From an uncultured Pseudomonadota bacterium (GTDB taxonomy: Bacteria > Pseudomonadota > Gammaproteobacteria > Burkholderiales > SG8-39), in NCBI GenBank assembly GCA_903834835.1, contig CAILKO010000049.1, positions 1 to 64,000 on the forward strand: a stretch of 64,000 nucleotides of DNA, given 5' to 3'. How positions within the stretch are numbered: position 1 is the first letter of the stretch; each line of letters starts with the position of its first letter. A program made the translations under genes and the position numbers. Below the pieces are notes generated by a model that saw nothing but the letters and a program-made list of their open reading frames with translations, searched no databases and was not told the origin of the DNA. Positions 10,730 through 18,669 of the stretch are shown here, one piece after another.

Positions 10730-10763
10730 CCATAGATAGTAACATTTACGTTACTATCTATGG
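10730..10763. repeat. Palindromic element, copy A
   Basis: Perfect inverted repeat with 14-base arms, CCATAGATAGTAAC (10730-10743) and GTTACTATCTATGG (10750-10763), around the spacer ATTTAC. It lies in the moaD-moaE gap, ending 24 bases before the moaE ATG. Three further copies at 24717, 33949 and 45093 share the core ATAGTAAC-N6-GTTACTAT. It is either an operator that gives moaE its own control or a small dispersed repeat. Confidence 0.85.
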
Positions 10764-10787
10764 GATGCAGAACACCGGGGCTGCCCG

Positions 10788-11264
10788 ATGAAGATCCTCG
10801 TCGGCTCCGCGGATTTCGACGCCGGCGCCGAAATCCGAGCGCTCGCGCGCGCAAGCCGTGGCGTTGGCGCCGTGGCGAGCTTTGTCGGTCTGGTGCGCGA
10901 TGCGAACGAAGGCGACACGGTCGGCGCGATGACGCTCGAGCACTACCCGGGCATGACCGAGAAATCCATCGCGGAAATCGTCGGCGAGGCGCAGAATCGA
11001 TGGCAGATCGCCGATGCGACGGTCATCCACCGCGTCGGCACGCTGCGACCCGGCGATCAGATCGTGCTCGTCGTCGTTGCGAGCGCACACCGGGGCGATG
11101 CCTTCGAGGCCTGCGAATTCATCATGGACTACCTGAAGACCCGGGCGCCATTCTGGAAGAAGGAAGCGACCGGCACGGGCGAGCGCTGGGTCGAGGCGCG
11201 CGCGAGCGACGATGCGGCCGCGGCGCGCTGGGACGAAGACGGCCAGTCCGACCGGAAGCGCTGA
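10788..11264 (+). CDS. moaE: Molybdopterin synthase catalytic subunit MoaE
   Basis: Large subunit of molybdopterin synthase; with MoaD it converts cyclic pyranopterin monophosphate to molybdopterin. The 158-residue protein has GAVASFVGLVRDANEGDTVGAMTLEHYPGM, HRVGTLRPGDQIVLVVVASAHRGDAFEACEFIMDYLKTRAPFWKKE, with the conserved active-site lysines. The gap to moaD (79 bases, holding palindrome A) is wider than elsewhere in this cluster. Confidence 0.96.
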   Translation: MKILVGSADFDAGAEIRALARASRGVGAVASFVGLVRDANEGDTVGAMTLEHYPGMTEKSIAEIVGEAQNRWQIADATVIHRVGTLRPGDQIVLVVVASAHRGDAFEACEFIMDYLKTRAPFWKKEATGTGERWVEARASDDAAAARWDEDGQSDRKR

Positions 11265-11280
11265 GTAGAGAAGCGGGAAG

Positions 11281-11709
11281 ACGAAAATCGAAAACACACC
11301 GGCAAGACCCAAACTCACGCTGAAGAAGAAGCCGCCGCAGGCGGCGGAGTCCGCTGCCGCGCCTGGCGCACCGGCCGATTCGCCTGTCTCGCCCGTCGCG
11401 CGTGCCGGCGCGGAACCCCTGCGCACGCCGAGACGATGCAGTCGTTACCTGGCCGTCCCACCGAAAGCGCGTACCGAAGAGGAACGCAGCGCGGGCCGTG
11501 GCGCGGCGCGCGACCGGGATCGCGGTCCGGGGCGCGGTCCGGGCGCCGGACGCCCGCGTGCCGGGCCGCGTACGCCTACCGATCTGCGCGAACGTTCCCG
11601 CGCGGGTTCGCACTCGGGGGCGCGCGGCGAGGCACGCGCCCGTGCAGCGGCGCAGCCGCCATCGGCACCACCGCCCCCACCGCCGCGTCCGGAGTTCACC
11701 AGCGGGACG
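11281..11709 (+). other. In-frame 5' coding extension of the pseudouridine synthase without ATG/GTG/TTG
   Basis: The pseudouridine synthase frame stays open from a TAG at 11266-11268 to its first canonical start at 11710. Its translation looks real: a KLTLKKKPP segment, a run rich in Arg, Gly, Ala and Pro, then a PPPPPRP stretch joining the S4 domain. Long basic N-terminal tails of this kind occur on betaproteobacterial RluB/RluF-type enzymes. No ATG, GTG or TTG exists in it. Candidates are ACG at 11281, 8 bases after a GAGAAG, or ATC at 11287, 6 bases after GGGAAG. A mutated or misread start codon is also possible. Confidence 0.5.
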
Positions 11710-12456
11710 ATGCGGCTCAACAAGCGGATGGCCGAGCTCGGCATCTGTTCGCGCCGCGAGGCCGACGAGTGGATCGAGCGCGGCTGGGTGCGCGTGGACG
11801 GCGAGCTCGCGCGCATCGGCATGCAGGTCACCCCGGAATCGAAGATCGAGATCGACAGCCAGGCCGAGGGCGAGCGCGCCGCGCGCGTGACGGTCCTGCT
11901 GAACAAGCCGATCGGCTATGTGAGCGGCCAGGCGGAGGGCGGGCACAGACCTGCCGTGACCCTCATCAAGGCCGAAGCCCGCTGGGAGGATGATCGCAGC
12001 CGCACGCGATTTCATCCGCGCCAGCTGATGGGCATGGCGCCCGCGGGTCGGCTGGACATCGATTCGACGGGCCTCCTCGTGCTGACCCAGGACGGGCGCA
12101 TCGCGCGCACGCTGATCGGCGAGGATTCCGAAATCGAAAAGGAATATCTCGTCCGCGTCAGCTACGACGGGGTGGGCGAGCGGGTGTCCTCGGTCTTTCC
12201 GCGCGAGAAACTCGCGCAGCTGCGCCACGGACTCGAACTGGACGGAAGCGCACTGAAGCCGGCCCAGGTCGAGTGGGAAAACCCGGAGCAGTTGCGCTTC
12301 GTGCTGACCGAAGGTAAGAAGCGTCAGATCCGGCGCATGTGCGAACTGGTCGGCCTGCGCGTGGAGGGTCTAAAGCGGATCCGCATCGGGCGCGTGATGC
12401 TCGGCAACCTGCCGCCGGGCGAGTGGCGTTACCTCAGGCCGGACGAGGAATTCTGA
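11710..12456 (+). CDS. RluB/RluF-family rRNA pseudouridine synthase
   Basis: Isomerises a uridine in 23S rRNA. From the first canonical ATG the protein is 248 residues: an S4 RNA-binding domain (MRLNKRMAELGICSRREADEWIERGWVRVDG), then the RsuA/RluB catalytic domain with the active-site Asp in PAGRLDIDSTGLLVLTQDG and the closing EGKKRQIRRMCELVGLRVEGLKRIRIG. The true protein is probably about 140 residues longer at the N-terminus (see the extension at 11281-11709). The ATG at 11710 lacks a well-placed ribosome-binding site. Confidence 0.85.
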   Translation: MRLNKRMAELGICSRREADEWIERGWVRVDGELARIGMQVTPESKIEIDSQAEGERAARVTVLLNKPIGYVSGQAEGGHRPAVTLIKAEARWEDDRSRTRFHPRQLMGMAPAGRLDIDSTGLLVLTQDGRIARTLIGEDSEIEKEYLVRVSYDGVGERVSSVFPREKLAQLRHGLELDGSALKPAQVEWENPEQLRFVLTEGKKRQIRRMCELVGLRVEGLKRIRIGRVMLGNLPPGEWRYLRPDEEF

Positions 12457-12494
12457 GGGGGCTTTCCGGGAAATAGCAGGACCGGGGCGAGCGC

Positions 12495-12878
12495 TCAGCG
12501 CCCCGCGACCAGCATCCAGCTTGCAATGCCGAGCAGCGTCATGGCGACTGAGCCCGCAACGTGGACGCTGACGACCACGAGCATGCGGCCGAGGTCACCC
12601 TCCTGAATGAGCGCGACGACTTCGGCCGAGAAGGTGGAGAAGGTGGTGAGGCCGCCGCAAAAGCCGGTGATGATGAGCAGCCGCCATTCGGGCGACAGAT
12701 CGGGCCGGCTGGCGAAGCCCGCGAGTGCGAGGCCGATGATGTAGCCGCCGATCAGGTTGGCGGCCAGCGTGCCCGGCGGAAACCAGGGCAGCAGGCTGTT
12801 CAGTCTGAGGCCCAGCGTCCAGCGCAGCAGCGCGCCGGCAGCCGAGCCGACGGAGATCGCGATCACGGAGGGCCACAT
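12495..12878 (-). CDS. crcB: Fluoride ion channel CrcB/FluC
   Basis: Small four-helix inner-membrane protein of 127 residues that exports fluoride as an antiparallel dimer. Conserved family blocks are [26 protein letters not shown] and [16 protein letters not shown], the last holding the fluoride-path Thr and Phe residues. The start ATG at 12876-12878 directly abuts a 20-base dyad. No fluoride-riboswitch-like sequence was recognised upstream. Confidence 0.95.
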   Translation of the reverse strand: MWPSVIAISVGSAAGALLRWTLGLRLNSLLPWFPPGTLAANLIGGYIIGLALAGFASRPDLSPEWRLLIITGFCGGLTTFSTFSAEVVALIQEGDLGRMLVVVSVHVAGSVAMTLLGIASWMLVAGR

Positions 12879-12898
12879 GCGTGCAGATTATTGCACGC
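12879..12898 (-). promoter_or_regulatory. Dyad directly abutting the crcB start codon
   Basis: GCGTGCA (12879-12885) and TGCACGC (12892-12898) form a perfect 7-base inverted repeat with a 6-base AT-rich loop. On the minus strand it ends exactly at the crcB ATG and replaces any visible ribosome-binding site. It could be an operator, or an RNA hairpin covering the start. Confidence 0.4.
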
Positions 12899-13017
12899 GC
12901 ATTGCGCTGTCCGATTCAGCTACCGGCAAGCCGGGCAGGGTATGCTTCGGGCCCCGATCAATCGCCGCACCGATCCCGGCAGTCCAGCGCGGGGAAGTTC
13001 GCGAGGGCCTGCCCGAC

Positions 13018-14988
13018 ATGCTGTCCCGCCTTGCCAAGCTGCGCGTGCAGCGCCTGCTGCCGGCCGCCGCCATTGCGGCACTGGCGGTGCTGATCTCCAT
13101 GCTCACCCGCTGCGTGCTCGCCTGGAAGGCGGGCCCGGAGGCCGGTCTCGCCGACTGGCTGCGCATGTTCGGTTTCGGTCTCGTCTACGACGTGGTCGCG
13201 GCGCTGTGTCTGGTGACGCCGCTTGCGCTCTGGTTGCTCGCCGTGCCGGGGCGTCTCGCGCGCACCCGCGCGCACCGTGCGCTGGTCGTGCTCGTCGGCT
13301 TCGGCTATGCGTATCTTTTCGTGCTGCTTGCGGTCATGGAGTGGCTGTTCTGGGACGAGTTCGCCGCGCGTTTCAATTTCATCGCGGTCGACTACCTGCT
13401 CTATACACACGAGGTGCTCGGCAACATCTGGGAAAGCTACCCGGTCGGGGTGGTCCTGTTCGCGCTGCTCGTGCCGGCGCTCGGGTCGCTCGCCTGGATG
13501 GCAAGGCCGCTCTGGCATGCGGCCGGTGTGCCGCTCGGCTGGCGCGTGGCACTCGGCGCACTGGCGCTCTGGGTGATCCTGCTCGCAGGCGTGATGGGCA
13601 CGCTCGATTCGGATCTCAAGGATGCGTCCTCCCAGGATGCGATCAACGAGCTTGCCGGGAACGGCGTATTCCAGTTCTTCGCCGCGAACCGGCGGAACGA
13701 ACTCGACTATTTCCGCCACTATGCGACCGTGCCCCTGCCCGAAGCGGTCGCCTCGGTGCGTGCCGCCCTCGGCGGTGCCGACACCGCCTGGGTCGAGTCC
13801 GCCGTGCCGGGTGCGCCGCGCGAGGGTGTCGCGCGCCCGGTGCGCGCAGCGGGCAAGCCCAGGCACCTGAACGTGGTGCTGATGAGTATCGAAAGCCTCG
13901 GCGCGGAATTTCTCGGCGCCTACGGCGACAAGCGCGGTCTCACGCCGAATCTGGACCGGCTCGCGGCCGAAAGCCTCTGGTTCAGCCGTGTCTATGCCAC
14001 CGGCAACCGGACGGTGCGGGGCCTGGAGGCGCTCTCGCTTGCGCTGCCGCCGACCCCCGGCCAGTCGATCGTGCGCCGGCCGAACAACGAGAATCTCTTT
14101 TCGCTCGGCAGCGTGTTCGCCGCAAACGGCTACGACGTGTCCTTCGCCTACGGCGGCTACGGCTACTTCGACAACATGAACGACTATTTCGGCGCGAATT
14201 CCTATCGCGCGGTGGACCGTCGTTCGATCCCGCCGGAGCGCGTCGAGTTCGAGAACATCTGGGGCGTGGCGGACGAGCACCTCTACGATTTCGTACTCGA
14301 CCAGGCGGACGCGCTGCGCGCGCGATCGCCGGACAAGCCGTTCTTCGTGCACGTACTGACGACCAGCAATCACCGGCCCTATACCTATCCGCCGAATCGC
14401 ATCGACATCCCCTCCGGGTCGGGGCGGGAGGGGGCGGTGAAGTACACCGACTACGCGGTCGGCAAGCTGCTCGAACACGCGCGGCGCCGGGCGTGGTTCG
14501 ACGACACCGTATTCGTGATCACGGCGGATCATGGCGCGAGCGCGCGCGGCACTTCGCGCATCCCGATCGACAAATATCGCATCCCGCTTTTCGTGTATGC
14601 GCCGAAGCACGTCGCGCCGCGACGCTTCGAGCGCCTGATGTCGCAGATCGACATCGCGCCCACCGTGCTCGGCCTGCTCGATTTCAGCTATGTCACGAAG
14701 TTCTTCGGCCGCGACGTGCTGCGTTCTCCGCCGGAGACCGATCGCGCCTTCGTCGGCAACTACCAGACGCTCGGCTACATGAAAGGCGACCGGATCGCGG
14801 TGCTGCAGCCACGCCGCCTGGTGGAAGTGCTGCGCCTGGGGCCGGGCGACAAGGTGCTGGGCGCAGCGCAGGATCCGGCGCTCGCCGCCGAGGCGATCTC
14901 CTTCTATGAAGTCGCGGCGAACGCCTTCCGCAAGGGCTTGCTGAAAAACGATCTCGCAGCGCCGGAGCTGCGCGCACCGGCGCGCTGA
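13018..14988 (+). CDS. LTA-synthase-family membrane sulfatase/phosphoglycerol transferase
   Basis: A 656-residue inner-membrane protein. About five transmembrane helices occupy residues 1-200, followed by a periplasmic alkaline-phosphatase-superfamily domain. Metal and catalytic signatures are visible: NVVLMSIESLGAEFLGAYG, the nucleophile Thr in TGNRTVRGLEALSLA, and VITADHGAS. Relatives transfer phosphoglycerol to glycans (MdoB, LtaS), so a role in envelope glycan decoration is likely. The ATG at 13018 sits just before the first hydrophobic segment; the frame is open further upstream but overlaps the crcB start region. Confidence 0.85.
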   Translation: MLSRLAKLRVQRLLPAAAIAALAVLISMLTRCVLAWKAGPEAGLADWLRMFGFGLVYDVVAALCLVTPLALWLLAVPGRLARTRAHRALVVLVGFGYAYLFVLLAVMEWLFWDEFAARFNFIAVDYLLYTHEVLGNIWESYPVGVVLFALLVPALGSLAWMARPLWHAAGVPLGWRVALGALALWVILLAGVMGTLDSDLKDASSQDAINELAGNGVFQFFAANRRNELDYFRHYATVPLPEAVASVRAALGGADTAWVESAVPGAPREGVARPVRAAGKPRHLNVVLMSIESLGAEFLGAYGDKRGLTPNLDRLAAESLWFSRVYATGNRTVRGLEALSLALPPTPGQSIVRRPNNENLFSLGSVFAANGYDVSFAYGGYGYFDNMNDYFGANSYRAVDRRSIPPERVEFENIWGVADEHLYDFVLDQADALRARSPDKPFFVHVLTTSNHRPYTYPPNRIDIPSGSGREGAVKYTDYAVGKLLEHARRRAWFDDTVFVITADHGASARGTSRIPIDKYRIPLFVYAPKHVAPRRFERLMSQIDIAPTVLGLLDFSYVTKFFGRDVLRSPPETDRAFVGNYQTLGYMKGDRIAVLQPRRLVEVLRLGPGDKVLGAAQDPALAAEAISFYEVAANAFRKGLLKNDLAAPELRAPAR

Positions 14989-15019
14989 GCGGGGCGCCGC
15001 CTGCGCTCAGGCGTGCACC

Positions 15020-15820
15020 TTACTGCGCGGTCCAGCCGCCGTCCACCGACAGGATGGCGCCCGTGATCGAGGCCGCATCCTCGCCGCACAGAAAGCTGCA
15101 GTAGGCCGCCACCTGATCGATGCCGACGAAGCGCTTGGTGGGCTGGGCCGCGAGCAGTACGTCGCGCACAACCTGTTCCTCGGTAATGCCGCGCGCTTTC
15201 GCGGTATCGGGGATCTGTCTTTCGACGAGCGGCGTGCGCACATAACCCGGGCAGACCGCGTTCACGGTAATGCCCTGCTGCGCGACTTCCAGCGCGACGG
15301 TCTTGGTAAGGCCCGCGATGCCGTGCTTGGCCGCGACATAGGCGCTCTTGTAGGGGCTCGCGACCAGGGCGTGGGCGGAGGCGATGTTGATCACGCGACC
15401 CCAGCCGGCCTGCTTCATGCCGGGCAGCGCCAGCCGGATGCAGTGGAAGGCAGAGGTGAGATTGATCGCGATGATCGCGTTCCACTTGTCGACCGGAAAT
15501 TCGTCCACCGGCGCCACATGCTGGATGCCGGCGTTGTTGACGAGGACGTCGATGCGGCCGAACTCGGCGGCCGCTTTCGCGAACATGGCCTCGATCTGGT
15601 CCGGGCGGGTCATGTCGGCCGGATCGTGCGTGACCTTGACGCCGCAGCGCGCGGCGAGCGATGCGCGCTGGGCTTCGATCGCGGCCGGCTCGCCCATGCC
15701 GTTCAGCACCACGCTGGCGCCCAGCGCGGCGAGACGCTCCGAGATGCCCTGGCCGATGCCGGAGGTGGAGCCGGTGATTAGGGCGGTCTTGCCGGAGAGC
15801 GGGCGGTTCGATGTCGTCAT
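15020..15820 (-). CDS. 3-hydroxybutyrate dehydrogenase-like short-chain dehydrogenase
   Basis: NAD-dependent short-chain dehydrogenase of 266 residues. The Rossmann motif is TGSTSGIGQGIS, the NAG motif is NNAGIQHVAPVDEFP, the catalytic Ser is in NIASAHALVAS, and the YxxxK is SAYVAAKHG. The AAQPTKRFV region and DGGWTAQ terminus match D-beta-hydroxybutyrate dehydrogenases (BdhA/HbdH). Its ATG overlaps the TGA of the upstream cupin gene (ATGA), so the pair is co-translated. The cupin and the divergent dioxygenase make another hydroxy-acid substrate possible. Confidence 0.85.
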   Translation of the reverse strand: MTTSNRPLSGKTALITGSTSGIGQGISERLAALGASVVLNGMGEPAAIEAQRASLAARCGVKVTHDPADMTRPDQIEAMFAKAAAEFGRIDVLVNNAGIQHVAPVDEFPVDKWNAIIAINLTSAFHCIRLALPGMKQAGWGRVINIASAHALVASPYKSAYVAAKHGIAGLTKTVALEVAQQGITVNAVCPGYVRTPLVERQIPDTAKARGITEEQVVRDVLLAAQPTKRFVGIDQVAAYCSFLCGEDAASITGAILSVDGGWTAQ

Positions 15821-16122
15821 GTTTCCTTGGTCCAGGGTGTGGGCGGCGGCACCGCGCAGGGACCTTCGACCTCCACCGTGGCGAAGTCCGCCGGGCCGAC
15901 GATCTCGAGGTATTCCATGTCGGCGGAGTAGTCGAACAGGTAGTGCGTGATGCCGGGCCGCTGGTGCACGCAATCGCCGGCCGCGACGAGCGTCACTTTA
16001 TCCTCATACATGAAGCGCGCCCAGCCCTTCTGCATGATCACGATGTGGAACTCCGCCCTGTGCTGGTGCCAGCCTGTCCCTTTTTCGGGCGCGCGGGCTG
16101 CCGTCACAAGGGTGACGATCAC
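15817..16122 (-). CDS. Cupin-domain protein, start codon uncertain
   Basis: A small single-domain cupin; the metal site is suggested by GWHQHRAEFHIV and GDCVHQRPGITHYL. The annotated GTG at 16120-16122 gives 101 residues. Homology-like sequence continues upstream in frame (PFPDLGVAAATHGEV, resembling the FxYRDLGV opening of related cupins) to a stop at 16234-16236. No ATG, GTG or TTG occurs there; ATT at 16186-16188 is the only near-cognate of note. It is coupled to the dehydrogenase gene. The function is unknown. Confidence 0.7.
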   Translation of the reverse strand: MIVTLVTAARAPEKGTGWHQHRAEFHIVIMQKGWARFMYEDKVTLVAAGDCVHQRPGITHYLFDYSADMEYLEIVGPADFATVEVEGPCAVPPPTPWTKET

Positions 16123-16293
16123 TTCGCCGTGCGTGGCTGCGGCGACGCCGAGATCCGGGAAGGGCAGATCCTGCCCATCGTGCGCAATACCGTGCTCGCG
16201 AGCGACTGAAGCTGCGGCTGCGCGCGGGTTGGCTTATCCTACGCACCCCGAACCGGCCGATGCGGACCGGCGGACAGGAGGAGGCGAACACGT

Positions 16294-17577
16294 ATGGCGG
16301 GCCAGTCCCTGCAGGACACGATCCGCGTCGACACGGCGCGCAATCTTTACAAGGTGGCGCGGCGCAATTTCGTCGCGCAGGAGATACTCGAGGCGGAACG
16401 CGAGCGCATTTTTGATCGCTGCTGGCTGTATCTCGGGCACGCATCCGAGATTCCGCAGCCGGGCGATTTTCTGACGCGCGTGGTGGCCGGCCGGCCGATC
16501 GTTTTTTCGCGCGACAAGGACGGCGCGCTGCACGCGCTGCTGAACACCTGCCCGCATCGCGGCGCCCAGGTGGTGCGCGAGCGTCAGGGCAACGCGAAAT
16601 CCTTCCAGTGTTTCTATCACGGCTGGACTTTCGCCCAGGACGGCAAGCTGCGCGGCCAGCCCGGCAAGGAGAGTTACGACGCGGACTTCAATCGCGACGG
16701 GGACGCCGACATGCTGCCGGTGCCGCGCTTCGAGATCTACCGCGACTTCGCCTTCGTGTCTTTCGACCGCGGCGCGTCCAGCCTGCCTGAATATCTCGCG
16801 GGCGCGGCGGAATACCTGGACATCCTGGCCGACCAGTCCGAGGTCGGCATGGTGATCGTGGGCGGCACCCAGGAGTACGCGATCCGCGCCAACTGGAAGC
16901 TGCTCACCGAGAATTCCATCGACGGCTATCACGCGGCGACGACGCACGCGACCTATCTCGACTATCTGAAGGGGGCGGCGGGCAATCTCGCCAAGGTGCC
17001 GTTCTCCGGCGTGGGGCGCGACCTCGGCAACGGCCACGCGGTGGTGGAATACCGCGCGCCCTGGGGCCGTCCGGTGGCGCAATGGATACCGCTCTGGGGC
17101 GAGGACGGCAAGCGCGAGATCGAGGGCATTCATGCGCGCCTGTGCGAGCGCTTCGGCAAGGAACGCGGCGATCGCATCGCGCTGAACAGCCGCAATCTGC
17201 TGATCTTCCCGAATCTCATCATCAACGATGTGATGGCGGTGACGGTGCGCACCTTCTATCCGAGCGCGCCGGACATGATGCAGGTGAGCGCATGGGCGAT
17301 CGCGCCCTCCGAGGAAAGCGACTGGGCGCGCAAGTACCGGCTGTTCAGTTTTCTCGAATTTCTGGGGCCGGGCGGCTTCGCGACGCCGGATGACGTCGAG
17401 GCGCTCGAGCAGTGCCAGCGCGGCTTCCAGAACCTGCGCGAAGCGCCGTGGAACGACATTTCCAAGGGGATGGGGCGGGAGCAGCCGTCCTTCGACGATG
17501 AAATCCAGATGCGCGCGTTCTGGTCGAGCTGGCATGCGCGCATCAACACCCCTGCCGATACTTCCGGGGAGGGCTGA
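16294..17577 (+). CDS. Aromatic ring-hydroxylating dioxygenase, alpha (Rieske) subunit
   Basis: Catalytic subunit of a multicomponent Rieske oxygenase, 427 residues. The Rieske [2Fe-2S] ligands are in [10 protein letters not shown] and CFYHGWTF (CxH...CxxH). The mononuclear iron site is [19 protein letters not shown] (D-x2-H-x4-H), with a distal Asp expected later. It is followed one base later by the beta-subunit gene. No ferredoxin or reductase gene is nearby, so the electron-transfer partners must lie elsewhere. The ring substrate cannot be told from sequence. Confidence 0.93.
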   Translation: MAGQSLQDTIRVDTARNLYKVARRNFVAQEILEAERERIFDRCWLYLGHASEIPQPGDFLTRVVAGRPIVFSRDKDGALHALLNTCPHRGAQVVRERQGNAKSFQCFYHGWTFAQDGKLRGQPGKESYDADFNRDGDADMLPVPRFEIYRDFAFVSFDRGASSLPEYLAGAAEYLDILADQSEVGMVIVGGTQEYAIRANWKLLTENSIDGYHAATTHATYLDYLKGAAGNLAKVPFSGVGRDLGNGHAVVEYRAPWGRPVAQWIPLWGEDGKREIEGIHARLCERFGKERGDRIALNSRNLLIFPNLIINDVMAVTVRTFYPSAPDMMQVSAWAIAPSEESDWARKYRLFSFLEFLGPGGFATPDDVEALEQCQRGFQNLREAPWNDISKGMGREQPSFDDEIQMRAFWSSWHARINTPADTSGEG

Positions 17578-17578
17578 G

Positions 17579-18073
17579 ATGGCCACGCCTGCAGACATCA
17601 CGCGCATCGAAGTGGAGGACTTCCTGTTCCTCGAGGCAGAGATGCTGGACGAATGGCGCCTGAAGGAGTGGCTCGCGCTCTTCACCCTGGACGCGAGCTA
17701 CTACGTGCCGGCCACCGATCTCACGCCGGAAGCCTCGCCCGCGACCAGTCTGTTCTACATCGCGGACGATCGCTCGCGGCTGGAATCGCGGGTCGAGCGC
17801 TTGCTGAAGCGCACGGCGCACTCGGAATACCCGCGCTCCAAGACCCGGCACCTGGTGACCAACGTGCGCATCCGCGAGCGTGGGGCCGATTCGATCTTCG
17901 TGAGCGCGGCCTTCGCGGTCTACCGCACCAAGGACGCGGTGACCGATCTCTACGTGGGCAGCAACCGCTACCGCATGGTCTTCGAAGACGGCGCGCTGAA
18001 GATCCGCGAGAAGCGCTGCATCCTCGATCTGGACGGGTTGAAACCTCAGGGGCGGATCAGCATCCTGCTGTAG
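17579..18073 (+). CDS. Aromatic ring-hydroxylating dioxygenase, beta subunit
   Basis: Small structural subunit of 164 residues with the SnoaL/NTF2-like fold. Family features are VEDFLFLEAEMLDEWRLKEWLALFTLDASYYVP, an R-x-TxHLVTNV element (SKTRHLVTNVRI) and a closing REKRCILDLD. The ATG at 17579 overlaps the last bases after the alpha stop, giving one transcript. Confidence 0.92.
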   Translation: MATPADITRIEVEDFLFLEAEMLDEWRLKEWLALFTLDASYYVPATDLTPEASPATSLFYIADDRSRLESRVERLLKRTAHSEYPRSKTRHLVTNVRIRERGADSIFVSAAFAVYRTKDAVTDLYVGSNRYRMVFEDGALKIREKRCILDLDGLKPQGRISILL

Positions 18074-18080
18074 CGGGCTG

Positions 18081-18500
18081 CTAGCGGTTGCAGGCCCAGG
18101 CGACGACCTCGCAGTCCGGTCCGCACTGGCGCAGCGCCTTCGTTTCGGACTCCCCGCGGTTGGTGCCGCGGAAGGTCGCGTATTTCGCCTTCGCGTCGTA
18201 GACCCCGGCCGGCATGCGCCTGCGCGCCACGGCGCCGCATTCGCCTTCGATGCGCATGACGATCTCGCAGCTGGGGCGCTTGCACTGGCGCAGGGCTTCC
18301 AGCCGCGCCTCGCGCGAGGTCTTCTGGTTCACGCCGTAGCCCCAGGCATCCGACAGCCGGTCGATCGCGATCGCACCGTGCGCTTTCGGCTTGTGGGCTT
18401 TGGTCGCGGCCGTGGCCGACGGGAGGGCGGCGCCGAGCGTGATGATCAGGATGCTGGACAGGACCTCAAACGCAAATTGGTGCAGGCGGTCGACGGGCAT
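18081..18500 (-). CDS. Exported DUF4189-type protein
   Basis: A 139-residue protein with an N-terminal hydrophobic export signal ([19 protein letters not shown]). The rest is a DUF4189 domain: [22 protein letters not shown], then a second similar unit with [30 protein letters not shown]. The paired cysteines suggest disulfides in the periplasm. Function of the family is unknown. It is convergent with the dioxygenase and divergent from clpB. Confidence 0.75.
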   Translation of the reverse strand: MPVDRLHQFAFEVLSSILIITLGAALPSATAATKAHKPKAHGAIAIDRLSDAWGYGVNQKTSREARLEALRQCKRPSCEIVMRIEGECGAVARRRMPAGVYDAKAKYATFRGTNRGESETKALRQCGPDCEVVAWACNR

Positions 18501-18603
18501 GCCGGGTCTCCTCCCCGAGAGCGATGCGTCCGAGATTAGTAGAGGCTTGTCTTTCCGTCCACCGGCATGCCTGTCCCGGTTGCGTCTGGTCAACATGCCG
18601 CGG

Positions 18604-18631
18604 CTTGAACCGGAGTCGAATGCCCCCATCT
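18604..18631 (+). promoter_or_regulatory. Sigma-32 (heat-shock) promoter of clpB
   Basis: CTTGAA at 18604-18609 and CCCCATCT at 18624-18631 are separated by 14 bases. This matches the RpoH consensus CTTGAA-N13/14-CCCCATnT and lies 39 bases upstream of the clpB ATG. Position and family context support it. Confidence 0.85.
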
Positions 18632-18669
18632 GCCAGTCAGGCACATATCAGGCAAGGCCCCGATACACC

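Noticed and set aside
10730..10763. Palindrome copy A as a Rho-independent terminator of moaD
   Set aside because: The arms are AT-rich and no U-run follows; related copies occur in positions that do not follow gene ends consistently.
12879..13017. Fluoride riboswitch upstream of crcB
   Set aside because: I could not recognise the conserved aptamer sequence; only the 20-base dyad is visible.
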